Shown here: positions 1-6,884 of the stretch, one piece after another
Numbering within the stretch: position 1 is the first letter of the stretch
Layout: each line of letters begins with the position of its first letter
Source: CAZMUD01 sp964569715
GTDB taxonomy: Bacteria; Chloroflexota; Dehalococcoidia; Dehalococcoidales; UBA2162
DNA length: 12,788 nucleotides
Assembly: GCA_964569715.1 (NCBI GenBank)
Contig: CAZMUD010000035.1
Coordinates: 1 to 12,788, forward strand
Direction: 5' to 3'
Notes under the pieces: model-generated
Databases searched by the model: none
Seen by the model: the letters and a program-made list of their open reading frames with translations, nothing else
Told to the model about the DNA's origin: nothing
Made by a program: the position numbers and the translations under genes

Positions 1-1604
1 CCACCGGTATAAAGGTCTACCGGCATCCAGTATTTCACTTTCTCAGGGTCAAAGGCCGCCGTATCATAATGCGGGCTGGTATAGCGCAAAAAATACCACG
101 AGGAGCACATAAAGGTATCCATGGTGTCAGTCTCCCTCTTGGCTGGGGCTGAACACCGCGGACAGGTAGTATTGACAAACTGCTCACAATACTTCAATGG
201 GGATTCACCAGTAGGTTTGAATTCAGCATCCTCGGGTAATAATACCGGCAGGTCTTCCTCAGGCACCGGGACAACACCGCAGTTCTCACAGTAAACCATG
301 GGTATCGGTGCCCCCCAATATCGTTGACGGGAAATGAGCCAATCGCGAAGTCGATAGGTTACGGCTCGTCCTCCGTAGTCCTTCTCCTCCAAGAAATCGC
401 AGACAGCCTCTATACCCTGCTGGTTGGGGAGTCCGTTAAACTGCTCCGAGTTCACCATGGTGCCCTCTTCAATATATGCCTCTTCCAGCTCTTCTCCCTG
501 CCATCCGGGCGGGGCTATCACTACTCTAATCGGCAGGTTATACTTCTTAGCAAAAGCAAAGTCACGCTCATCGTGCGCTGGCACCCCCATTACTGCCCCG
601 GTGCCATAGCTCAAGAGCACATAATCAGCAATCCAGATAGGCACCTTTTCCCCATTAAGCCTGTTTATGACATAAGCCCCGGTAAACACTCCATCCTTTT
701 CCTTCTCCGTTGATAGACGCTCTACCTCAGTCTGCCGTCGTGACCGGGCGATGTAGTCTTCAACCTCAGCTTTTTTATCAGGCGAGGTTAGTTTAGCCAC
801 CAGCGGGTGCTCTGGAGCCAGAACCATAAAGGTAACACCGAAGAGAGTATCGGGGCGGGTGGTAAATACCCGAATCTCCTTCTCCTCCACCTCTGGATAG
901 TCAAGAGCGAAGGAAATCTCGGCACCTACACTCTTACCCACCCAGTTCCTCTGCATGAGCTTTATCCGCTCTGGCCAGTCAATGCTGTCATGCTCCATAA
1001 GCTCATCGGCATATCTGGTGATGTGGAAGAACCACTGCTCCAGGTCTCGGCGGGTAACCGCTGCCCCGCAGCGCTCACAGAAACCATTCACCACCTGTTC
1101 ATTAGCCAGCACCGTCTGGCAGCGGGGGCACCAGTTAACCGGAGCCTTGCCTCGATAAGCTAGGTCATGCTCATACAGCTTCAAAAAGAACCACTGCGTC
1201 CACTTATAATAATCAGGTAGGCAGGTAATCACTTCTCGGTTCCAGTCATAAATAGCACCTATACTCTTGAGCTGACGGCGTATATTATCTATGTTCTGCA
1301 TCGTCCAGGTGAAGGGGTGAATGCTGTGGCTGATAGCCGCATTCTCGGCGGGAAGCCCAAAGGCGTCAAAGCCCATTGGGTGAAGCACATTGTAACCCTG
1401 CATCCGTTTAAACCTGGCTTGCACATCTGAGGGAGCCATGGCATACCAGTGTCCGATGTGGAGGTCGCCCGAGGTATAGGCAAACATTGTCAGGGCGTAG
1501 TATTTGGGTTTAGGGCTGTCCTCGGTAACTTCATACAGCCTGTCCTCAGCCCATTTCTGCTGCCACTTTTTTTCGATTTCCTGGGGATTGTACTTAGCTA
1601 GCAT
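1..1604 (-). CDS. leuS: Leucyl-tRNA synthetase, N-terminal 534 residues (3' end outside window)
   Basis: Charges tRNA-Leu with leucine in the cytoplasm; class I aminoacyl-tRNA synthetase. Reading the minus strand from ATG at 1604 gives an uninterrupted frame to the window edge. Visible landmarks are the HIGH signature (residues 49-52, within SGDLHIGHWYA), a first zinc ribbon (C159, C162, C176, C179), the CP1 editing domain with TTRPDT (248-253) and GTGAVMGVPAHDERD (334-348), whose D345 is the expected editing aspartate, and a second zinc ribbon (C439, C442, C481, C484). The start is supported by AGGAAAGG just upstream. Bacterial LeuS is about 800-870 residues, so the KMSKS loop, anticodon-binding domain and C-terminal domain must lie before position 1. 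No frameshift or stop was found in the part seen. Nothing else fits this combination; the assignment is secure. Confidence 0.97.
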   Translation of the reverse strand, partial: MLAKYNPQEIEKKWQQKWAEDRLYEVTEDSPKPKYYALTMFAYTSGDLHIGHWYAMAPSDVQARFKRMQGYNVLHPMGFDAFGLPAENAAISHSIHPFTWTMQNIDNIRRQLKSIGAIYDWNREVITCLPDYYKWTQWFFLKLYEHDLAYRGKAPVNWCPRCQTVLANEQVVNGFCERCGAAVTRRDLEQWFFHITRYADELMEHDSIDWPERIKLMQRNWVGKSVGAEISFALDYPEVEEKEIRVFTTRPDTLFGVTFMVLAPEHPLVAKLTSPDKKAEVEDYIARSRRQTEVERLSTEKEKDGVFTGAYVINRLNGEKVPIWIADYVLLSYGTGAVMGVPAHDERDFAFAKKYNLPIRVVIAPPGWQGEELEEAYIEEGTMVNSEQFNGLPNQQGIEAVCDFLEEKDYGGRAVTYRLRDWLISRQRYWGAPIPMVYCENCGVVPVPEEDLPVLLPEDAEFKPTGESPLKYCEQFVNTTCPRCSAPAKRETDTMDTFMCSSWYFLRYTSPHYDTAAFDPEKVKYWMPVDLYTG

Positions 1605-2067
1605 TTGCCTTTCCTGTCTAAATAAAAGCCCTCCGCTTTAAAATACTAGCAATTATTGCTACAACCTGCACAGAGAACAGGTGTCACCGTGGCGGAGATA
1701 CCATCTTTGACGCTTTGCCCAACACCTTGGTCTATTGTGCAGTTTGGGAAATTGGTTCTTGCAGAGAAGGACTATATCTTTTGCTGGTCCAAATAGTCTG
1801 CACAATCAGGGAAATACGCTCGTAGCATCGTTATCAACGATTGTCGTAAAATGCCGTTCTATTAGTACAAGTCCCAACTCTTTAGCCCTCTCATCCTTCC
1901 TGGGAGGAAGTATAGGGAAAATCCAATTGTGTGTCAATAATGATTACTCGAATGGCGTCTTGGTCAAATATCCACAAATTCAAGAAAACGAGAGTTGTGA
2001 GCTTATGGAACGTTTTACCCTAACTCCATATATCGGCTAGGGCGGGTGGTTCGGAATCTGTCTTGGC
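1605..2067. other. Gene-free region upstream of leuS
   Basis: This stretch separates the tRNA-Ala at 2068 from leuS. It should contain the leuS promoter, but I find no convincing -35/-10 pair. I looked for T-box leader signatures (the TGGNACC antiterminator motif on the minus strand) and saw none. It holds small palindromes, including a perfect 13-base one at 1648-1660 (agcaattattgct), and the inverted repeat at 1734-1806 listed separately. A 101-codon open frame on the plus strand (1735-2040) starts with TTG, has no Shine-Dalgarno site and resembles nothing I know, so I do not call it a gene. Confidence 0.5.
1734..1806. repeat. Inverted repeat / possible hairpin upstream of leuS
   Basis: ATTGTGCAG at 1734-1742 is matched by its exact reverse complement CTGCACAAT at 1798-1806. 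Inside, TTTGG at 1743-1747 can pair with CCAAA at 1789-1793, leaving a 4-base bulge. The result is a 14-bp interrupted stem around a 41-base loop. It could be part of a leader or small RNA, an operator, or chance. There is no U-tract to suggest a terminator. Confidence 0.35.
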
Positions 2068-2143
2068 TGGTGGAGCTGGGGGGATTCGAACCCCCTACCT
2101 TTTGACTGCCAGTCAAACGCTCTCCCGATTGAGCTACAGCCCC
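2068..2143 (-). tRNA. tRNA-Ala (anticodon GGC), CCA encoded
   Basis: The cloverleaf folds fully. It has a 7-bp acceptor stem GGGGCTG/CAGCTCC including the G3-U70 wobble pair that marks alanine tRNAs, D stem GCTC/GAGC, anticodon stem TTTGA/TCAAA around loop CTGGCAG (anticodon GGC, reads GCC and GCU), variable loop AGGTA, and T arm GGGGG-TTCGAAT-CCCCC. The discriminator A is at 2071, and genomic CCA follows at 2068-2070. A promoter lies upstream at 2168-2196. Its 3' half is identical to that of the second tRNA-Ala at 8163-8235, but the D and anticodon stems differ by paired changes. Confidence 0.97.
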
Positions 2144-2167
2144 ATTAGCTTTCCTCACCTGCAATCT

Positions 2168-2196
2168 AATCTAGCAGAAAGTAATCGGTAAGGCAA
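2168..2196 (-). promoter_or_regulatory. Predicted sigma-70-type promoter of the tRNA-Ala
   Basis: On the minus strand, TTGCCT (2191-2196) and TAGATT (2168-2173) are separated by 17 bases, about 25 bases before the tRNA 5' end. Each hexamer matches consensus at 4 of 6 positions. The surrounding sequence recurs almost unchanged before the methyltransferase gene at 6826, which supports a functional module. Confidence 0.5.
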
Positions 2197-2256
2197 GTCT
2201 GGCTAAAGCTGGGTCCCTTCAATCTTTCTTTGGTAAACTGCCTCAGCCACGAGCAG

Positions 2257-2286
2257 TTGCCTAATCACCATCAGATGCGTTACAAT
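2257..2286 (+). promoter_or_regulatory. Predicted promoter of the glycosyltransferase operon
   Basis: TTGCCT (2257-2262), an 18-base spacer and TACAAT (2281-2286, 5 of 6 matches to TATAAT) lie about 110 bases before the glycosyltransferase start. The -35 hexamer is the same TTGCCT seen in the two predicted minus-strand promoters of this window. The -10 falls in the first unit of a tandem 11-bp repeat, so the second unit lies over the likely transcription start. Confidence 0.5.
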
Positions 2287-2297
2287 TGCGTTACAAT
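2276..2297 (+). repeat. Perfect tandem 11-bp repeat (TGCGTTACAAT, twice)
   Basis: Two exact head-to-tail copies occupy 2276-2286 and 2287-2297. The period is one helical turn, so a regulator could bind both units on one face of the DNA. Each unit contains a TACAAT that could serve as a -10 element. The location in the operon's control region makes an operator or a duplicated -10 plausible; slippage without function is the alternative. Confidence 0.75.
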
Positions 2298-2396
2298 ACT
2301 AGATTAGCCGAATAGCGGCTTTCTCTTCAGTGCGTAATCCCAGTGGTTTCTACGAAATTAAACAGGCAAAGATGGAAGAAGGCTGAGAGAAGGGGT

Positions 2397-3623
2397 ATGA
2401 AAATCTGTCTCCTATCTTACCGAGGAAACCCCTATTGTGGTGGGCAGGGTATCTACATTTATTATCTTGCCCGAGAACTACGTAATCTAGGTCACGAAGT
2501 CCACGTTATAGCAGGTCCTCCCTACCCAGAGGTTGCCGAGGGTATAAAGTTGCACCAGCTTGAAAGCCTGAATCTTTATGAATCAGAGAATTCCCCCCTG
2601 GAAGATTTCCTTCGAATACACAACCCTATTGATTTCTACGAATTCATGGCAGTGGCTGTGGGAACATTCCCTGAACCTTTTACCTTCAGCCTCCGGGCTT
2701 ATCGCAAAATACGGGAGCTTTTACCATACCACAAGTTTGATATTATTCATGATAACCAATGTTTGGGTTACGGTTTACTTTTAATGAAGCGCCTGAAGGT
2801 CCCGGTTGTCGCCACTATTCATCATCCCATTCCTGTTGACAGAGACCTGGAGGTTGCTCAAGCCAGGAACCTGTGGCAGAAGTTCAGCTTGCAGAGATGG
2901 TATTCTTTTTGCTTCATGCAAGGTCTGGTATCCAGGCGAATGGAGCGGGTGATAACTGTTTCGCAAAGTTCAGCCGACGCCATTGAGCGCTCTCTCAAAG
3001 TTCCTCAGAGCAAATTAAGAGTGATATATAACGGCATTGATATTAACCTCTTTAAGAGAGATGGTGTTGTGATTAAGGAGCCAAATAGCCTTATCCTGGT
3101 AAATAGTGGAGAGCAGTCGCTAAAGGGTGTCCCCTACCTGTTGAAGGCGCTCCGTCTATTGAGAGACGGCACGGAGCTCAAATTGACTGTTGTCGGTAGC
3201 CCTAACCCGGATGGTCGGTATCCAAAGCTGGTAGAGGAGTATGGGCTCGGAGATATAGTTACCTTCACCGGAAGGGTAACTATGGAGGAACTGGTCAAAC
3301 ATTATTTAGCCTCAGAGATATGTGTTGTCCCTTCCCTCTATGAAGGCTTTGGCCTGCCGGCTGCTGAAGCAATGTCCTGTCAGCTCCCCGTTATTACCAC
3401 TAGGGCGGGAGCACTCCCTGAGGTAGTGGGGCGAGATGGTGATAGTGGAATTCTGGTGCCACCGGCTGACCCTGATGCTTTGGCGGCGGCGATTAAGAGC
3501 CTGCTGAGCGATGAGTCTCTGCGCAGGAAGATGGGAGAAGCCGGGAGAAAAAGAGTGGAGAGAAACTTCACCTGGGAGCAAGCTGCCAAGAGGGTCGTGG
3601 AAGTATATGAGGAGGTATTGTGA
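2397..3623 (+). CDS. Glycosyltransferase family 4 (GT-B fold)
   Basis: Predicted to transfer a sugar from a nucleotide-activated donor to an unknown acceptor at the cytoplasmic face of the membrane. The protein has 408 residues, normal for GT4. It shows an N-terminal GT4-type start (MKICLLSYRG) with a glycine-rich loop GGQG at 15-18, a middle HHP segment at 142-144, a C-terminal GT-B domain beginning near NGID (212-215), and the GT4 EX7E signature E316-GFGLPAA-E324. No signal peptide or membrane segment is evident. I chose ATG 2397 because the conserved N-terminus begins there and AGAAGGGG lies immediately upstream, although the spacing is short. A GTG at 2343 would add 18 lysine/arginine-rich residues. 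First gene of a plus-strand operon: its stop abuts the GTG of the next gene. Donor sugar and acceptor cannot be told from sequence. Confidence 0.92.
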   Translation: MKICLLSYRGNPYCGGQGIYIYYLARELRNLGHEVHVIAGPPYPEVAEGIKLHQLESLNLYESENSPLEDFLRIHNPIDFYEFMAVAVGTFPEPFTFSLRAYRKIRELLPYHKFDIIHDNQCLGYGLLLMKRLKVPVVATIHHPIPVDRDLEVAQARNLWQKFSLQRWYSFCFMQGLVSRRMERVITVSQSSADAIERSLKVPQSKLRVIYNGIDINLFKRDGVVIKEPNSLILVNSGEQSLKGVPYLLKALRLLRDGTELKLTVVGSPNPDGRYPKLVEEYGLGDIVTFTGRVTMEELVKHYLASEICVVPSLYEGFGLPAAEAMSCQLPVITTRAGALPEVVGRDGDSGILVPPADPDALAAAIKSLLSDESLRRKMGEAGRKRVERNFTWEQAAKRVVEVYEEVL

Positions 3624-4337
3624 GTGCTTACTATCGACTATAGCCTCCTGGGGATTAGGGATGGTGAGCGAGTCCTGGATGTTGGTTGCGGGGAGGGCAG
3701 ACATAGCTGGGGAGCCTGCAAGACAGCTAATTGCCTGGTCTATGCCTTGGATATCGAAGTAGGGGGGCTCAACAAGGCAAGGTATGTGTTTCAAGATATG
3801 GATAAGCGGGGAGAATCCAGGGGGAGATGGATTTTAATCAAGGGAGATACAACGAGCCTCCCTTTTAAGGATGCTACCTTCGATAAAATCATTTGTTCAG
3901 AGGTGTTGGAGCATATCCCTGATGACCAGCAAAGTATAAGAGAGCTGGTGAGAGTACTTAAAGACGATGGCAAAATTGCTATTAGTGTGCCTACTTATCT
4001 CCCCGAAGCTATTTGCTGGAAGCTATCCAGGGATTATCATGACCATCCGGGGGGTCATATCAGAATATATAAAACCAGTGAACTTGTTGCTCCACTACGC
4101 CAAAATAATCTCCACCTCTATGCCACTCGTCACAAGCACGCTCTTCATTCCATTTATTGGATACTTCGCTGCCTCTTTGGAGTGAACAAAGAAAAGGCTC
4201 TAATCCCTTCCCTTTATTACAAATTCTTGGTATGGGACATAAAAACTAAGAGCAAACCCATCCGCCTGCTCGAGGATTTCCTTAACCACTTCTTCCCTAA
4301 AAGCATGGTCTTTTATGCCGGTAGGAGCCAGAAGTAG
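3624..4337 (+). CDS. Class I SAM-dependent methyltransferase (Methyltransf_11/UbiE-like)
   Basis: Predicted to move a methyl group from S-adenosylmethionine to a small-molecule or glycolipid acceptor. The 237-residue protein begins directly with the Rossmann fold. Motif I is VLDVGCGEGRH (17-27), the acidic residue binding the SAM ribose is D43 in ALDIE, GD at 74-75 fits the adenine-binding step, and CSEVLEHIPD (91-100) is the typical post-II helix of this class. The start is GTG at 3624, abutting the TGA of the glycosyltransferase, with GGAGG at 3611-3615 eight bases away, so the two are probably translated as a coupled pair. The C-terminal third (about 130-237) lacks recognisable motifs and probably sets substrate specificity. 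No membrane segment stands out. The family call is firm; the substrate is unknown. Confidence 0.9.
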   Translation: MLTIDYSLLGIRDGERVLDVGCGEGRHSWGACKTANCLVYALDIEVGGLNKARYVFQDMDKRGESRGRWILIKGDTTSLPFKDATFDKIICSEVLEHIPDDQQSIRELVRVLKDDGKIAISVPTYLPEAICWKLSRDYHDHPGGHIRIYKTSELVAPLRQNNLHLYATRHKHALHSIYWILRCLFGVNKEKALIPSLYYKFLVWDIKTKSKPIRLLEDFLNHFFPKSMVFYAGRSQK

Positions 4338-4341
4338 AGCT

Positions 4342-5367
4342 ATGAACCTTAGGCCGAAGCCAACACCGCCTGATATTCAAGAACTGGTCCAGCAGCAAGC
4401 AAGCTTTATTACCCAGACTCAACTTCCTTCCGGAGCCATACCCTGGTATGAGGGCGACATCACCGACCCCTGGGACCATGTAGAGTGCGCCATAGCTTTA
4501 GATTTGTCTGGCAGATTTGATGAGGCTGCCAGGGCTTACCGGTGGCTGCGTGATGTTCAAAATCCTGATGGTAGCTGGTGGTTCAGTTATTTGAATGACC
4601 AGCCCCAGGACTTAACCAGAGATACTAACCACAGCTCTTACCTGGCAGTCGGGCTGTGGTATCACTATTTAGCCACCAGGGATGTGGACTTCATTGGTCA
4701 GATGTGGCCTACGATTGAGAAAGGTATGGCTTTCGCTCTGGAGCTACAGCAGCCGAGTGGTGAGATTTACTGGTCTCGCGATACCAAGAATGTAGCCTAC
4801 CCGGTAGCCCTACTAGCCGCCTCAAGCTGTGTCTGGCACAGTATCAGGTGCGGGTTAAGCATCGCCAGAATACTGGGCTTGAATAAACCTGACTGGGGTG
4901 CAGCTAGCCGGAGACTGGCCAGAGCAATAAATGAACGCCCCGGGCTTTTCGATGACTCCGGGGATAACAAGTATAACTATGCTATGAGCTGGTATTACCC
5001 GGTTCTGGCCGGGATAATTAAGGGAAGAAGGGCAAAGGAGCGTATTCAGAGCCGGTGGGCGGACTTCGTTATCGATGATTGGGGATGCAAGTGCATTGTG
5101 GAAGCACCGTGGTGGGTAACAGTGGCTGAGACCTGCGAATTGGTGCTAGCGCTAACCCGTATCGGCGAACACGATAGAGCCAGGTTACTACTAGACCGGA
5201 TATTTAAACTCCAGGACTCCGATGGGCGCTTTTGGACTGGCATGAAGATACCGGAAGAGCAAATCTGGCCTCCCGGACAAAAGCCTACCTGGGTATCGGC
5301 GGCAGTAATAATGGCGGCAACGGCTCAATTTAAGACTGAAGGTGCGGCTGGCATCAAATTTTTGTGA
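4342..5367 (+). CDS. Alpha/alpha-toroid protein with prenyltransferase/squalene-cyclase-like repeats
   Basis: A 341-residue protein rich in Trp and Tyr. Four repeats resemble the QW-type motifs of squalene/hopene cyclases and protein prenyltransferase beta subunits: Q27-LPSGAIPW, Q73-NPDGSWW, Q137-PSGEIYW and Q291-DSDGRFW. These suggest an alpha/alpha barrel, as in terpene cyclases and six-hairpin glycosidases. The DxDD acid motif of squalene-hopene cyclases is absent, and the length is about half that of those enzymes, so it is not a classical cyclase. Possible roles are prenyl or terpenoid handling, a glycosidase-like activity, or a non-catalytic barrel. No signal peptide is seen. Start ATG 4342 lies 4 bases after the upstream stop with only weak ribosome-binding sequence; an in-frame ATG at 4315 would overlap the upstream gene by 23 bases. 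The next gene overlaps or closely follows the stop. The fold call is moderate; the function is not established. Confidence 0.75.
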   Translation: MNLRPKPTPPDIQELVQQQASFITQTQLPSGAIPWYEGDITDPWDHVECAIALDLSGRFDEAARAYRWLRDVQNPDGSWWFSYLNDQPQDLTRDTNHSSYLAVGLWYHYLATRDVDFIGQMWPTIEKGMAFALELQQPSGEIYWSRDTKNVAYPVALLAASSCVWHSIRCGLSIARILGLNKPDWGAASRRLARAINERPGLFDDSGDNKYNYAMSWYYPVLAGIIKGRRAKERIQSRWADFVIDDWGCKCIVEAPWWVTVAETCELVLALTRIGEHDRARLLLDRIFKLQDSDGRFWTGMKIPEEQIWPPGQKPTWVSAAVIMAATAQFKTEGAAGIKFL

Positions 5368-5369
5368 GC

Positions 5370-6017
5370 ATGCCAGTGATTAGTTTGAAAAGAATTTTCA
5401 GGAAAATTCTGGCGCTAAAAGCCCCCCCTGATGAGTTTGTCGGCTACGAAAGGTTGATAGCCTTTATCCGGGAACGGGCGTTGCCAGCATTGGAGGGAGA
5501 CATAGTTGAAGTTGGTGCCTATATGGGTGGGGGCACCGTCAAATTGGCGAAATTGGCTAAGAAATACGGTAAGAAAGTTTATGTTATTGACATTTTCGAG
5601 CCTGGTCTTGACCAAACGGTGAGCAAAAGCGGCGTCACGGCGTGTGATGTTTACCAGGCATTTCTCGGGGGTCGCTCAATGTTTGAAGTTTACCAGGAGG
5701 CAACCCGGGGTTTTGACAACATCATAACCATCAGGCAGGATTCTAGAGAAGTCAAATTTGGCGAAGAACAAAAATTTATTTTTGGGTTTATCGATGGCTG
5801 TCACCAGCGAGCATACGTAGAGAATGATTTCCATCTTATCTGGCCCAATCTGGTCTCAGGGGGTGTCCTCGGTGTCCACGATTATAAATATGACGACTGG
5901 CCAGAGGTTACCGAGGCGGTCGATGGCTTACTGGATGAGCACAAAAATGAGATAAGCGAAACGCATGAGATAGAAGGGAGTTACGGCATCTCATCTATTT
6001 TGTTGGTCAAGAAGTAA
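5370..6017 (+). CDS. SAM-dependent methyltransferase, CmcI/TylF-like (Methyltransf_24 type)
   Basis: A 215-residue protein. It has the modified motif I typical of this group, IVEVGAYMGGGTVKLA (45-60), the ribose-binding acidic residue D74 in YVIDIFEPG, QDSRE at 123-127, and IDGCH at 141-145 followed by GVLGVHDY at 165-172. Asp and His residues at these last two places form the metal site of catechol- and sugar-O-methyltransferases of the MycF/TylF group. It probably O-methylates a sugar hydroxyl, which fits an operon led by a glycosyltransferase; that substrate is inference. ATG 5370 begins 2 bases after the toroid gene's stop. GTG 5364 overlaps that stop (GTGA) and is an equally possible start, adding two residues. 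Neither start has a clear Shine-Dalgarno site, so translation may depend on coupling. Last gene of the operon; 11 bases separate it from a convergent gene. Confidence 0.85.
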   Translation: MPVISLKRIFRKILALKAPPDEFVGYERLIAFIRERALPALEGDIVEVGAYMGGGTVKLAKLAKKYGKKVYVIDIFEPGLDQTVSKSGVTACDVYQAFLGGRSMFEVYQEATRGFDNIITIRQDSREVKFGEEQKFIFGFIDGCHQRAYVENDFHLIWPNLVSGGVLGVHDYKYDDWPEVTEAVDGLLDEHKNEISETHEIEGSYGISSILLVKK

Positions 6018-6028
6018 GACCCTCTACA

Positions 6029-6826
6029 TCAGAGTTGGTTCTTGGGACTGCATTTCAATACAATAACATTACTGAATGAAGGCAGATGGCAGGCTAGTTT
6101 ATCCAGGGCGCTCAAGATAGCTAACGAAACCTTTTCCGGCAGCTTATCCAGCAGTGAACTCCAGCCAGGCAGTCCAAACAGCAACGATGTCCCGGTGGAC
6201 TGCTCTATTTTGAGGTGGGGTTTCACCAGGCGTTTCAAGACCGTATAATCAAACTTCAGGGTGTGGTCAGCCGGTATCTGCCAGACATTCTGTCGCTTTG
6301 CCTTTCCCCTGAGAAGGATTTTCTCCAGGGCGAAGAGCCATCTTCCCAGCCTGAAACCAAGGCTTTCAAAGTTAGCAATGGCAATTATTGCCTTCCCCTG
6401 GGGCTTAAGCACTCTAGCCATTTCCTCTATAGCTTTGGCTGGGTCGAGGAAGTGGTCAAGGGCTCCCTTGCACACCACCCTGTCAAAAGAGTCGGTCTTA
6501 AACGGCAGGTATTCACCGGCTCCTTGGGTAAGGCTTACCTTCATGCCATTCTCAGCAATGTATTCTTTGGCATGGTTGAGCATCTTGTTTGAAGGCTCAA
6601 GCCCCGAGCACCTCCCTCCCCTCTTAGCCAGCTCTATAGCATCAATGGCTCGGCCGCAGCCGATATCTAACACCAGCTCCCTGCCATTCACCTCCACCTT
6701 CCCCACCGTAACTTCAGTCATCCTGTGGAGGAGAAAAGCCACATCCGGGTAGACTTTTGAGGGAAGCACATGCCCGTCATCCCACTCCAGGTCGGCTTTG
6801 TTTACATCAGTTGCTAATTTCTGCAT
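6029..6826 (-). CDS. Class I SAM-dependent methyltransferase (UbiE/Methyltransf_11-like)
   Basis: A 265-residue protein. Motif I is VLDIGCGRA (52-60), LEPS (76-79) carries the ribose-binding glutamate, AGEYLPF (103-109) is the motif II region, and CKGALDHF (119-126) with MARVLKPQGKAIIAIAN completes the fold. The C-terminal part (about 150-265) is basic and hydrophobic and may bind a lipid-like substrate. I prefer ATG 6826; a TTG at 6829 just before it would add one residue. No good Shine-Dalgarno site is present, and the predicted promoter at 6844-6873 would leave a leader of only about 10 bases, so translation may be nearly leaderless. The gene runs convergently to the glycosyltransferase operon and ends 11 bases from it with no visible terminator. 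It may share that pathway or be independent. Confidence 0.87.
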   Translation of the reverse strand: MQKLATDVNKADLEWDDGHVLPSKVYPDVAFLLHRMTEVTVGKVEVNGRELVLDIGCGRAIDAIELAKRGGRCSGLEPSNKMLNHAKEYIAENGMKVSLTQGAGEYLPFKTDSFDRVVCKGALDHFLDPAKAIEEMARVLKPQGKAIIAIANFESLGFRLGRWLFALEKILLRGKAKRQNVWQIPADHTLKFDYTVLKRLVKPHLKIEQSTGTSLLFGLPGWSSLLDKLPEKVSLAILSALDKLACHLPSFSNVIVLKCSPKNQL

Positions 6827-6843
6827 CAAATTGCCCGCAATCT

Positions 6844-6873
6844 AATTTAGCAGAAAGTGAGGGGGGGAGGCAA
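6844..6873 (-). promoter_or_regulatory. Predicted promoter of the convergent methyltransferase gene
   Basis: On the minus strand, TTGCCT (6868-6873) and TAAATT (6844-6849) are 18 bases apart. The 22 bases at 6837-6858 match those at 2161-2182 in the tRNA-Ala promoter at 21 of 22 positions, so the two genes appear to share a promoter module. The -10 lies about 18 bases before the ATG. Confidence 0.5.
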
Positions 6874-6884
6874 GGCTGAGATTT

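Noticed and set aside
324..1163. Several plus-strand open frames opposite leuS
   Set aside because: They lie antisense to unmistakable LeuS motifs and are shadows of that gene.
1735..2040. 101-codon plus-strand open frame between leuS and tRNA-Ala
   Set aside because: TTG start, no Shine-Dalgarno site, no recognisable motif and composition unlike the real genes; it also overlaps the inverted repeat upstream of leuS.
1605..2067. T-box riboswitch controlling leuS
   Set aside because: I found no TGGNACC antiterminator motif on the minus strand and no clear terminator stem with a U-tract.
3312..3794. 160-codon minus-strand open frame across the glycosyltransferase/methyltransferase junction
   Set aside because: It is antisense to the EX7E region and to motif I of two clear enzymes; no family resemblance.
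6018..6028. Bidirectional terminator between the convergent genes
   Set aside because: The gap is only 11 bases and no stem-loop with T-tracts was seen around it.
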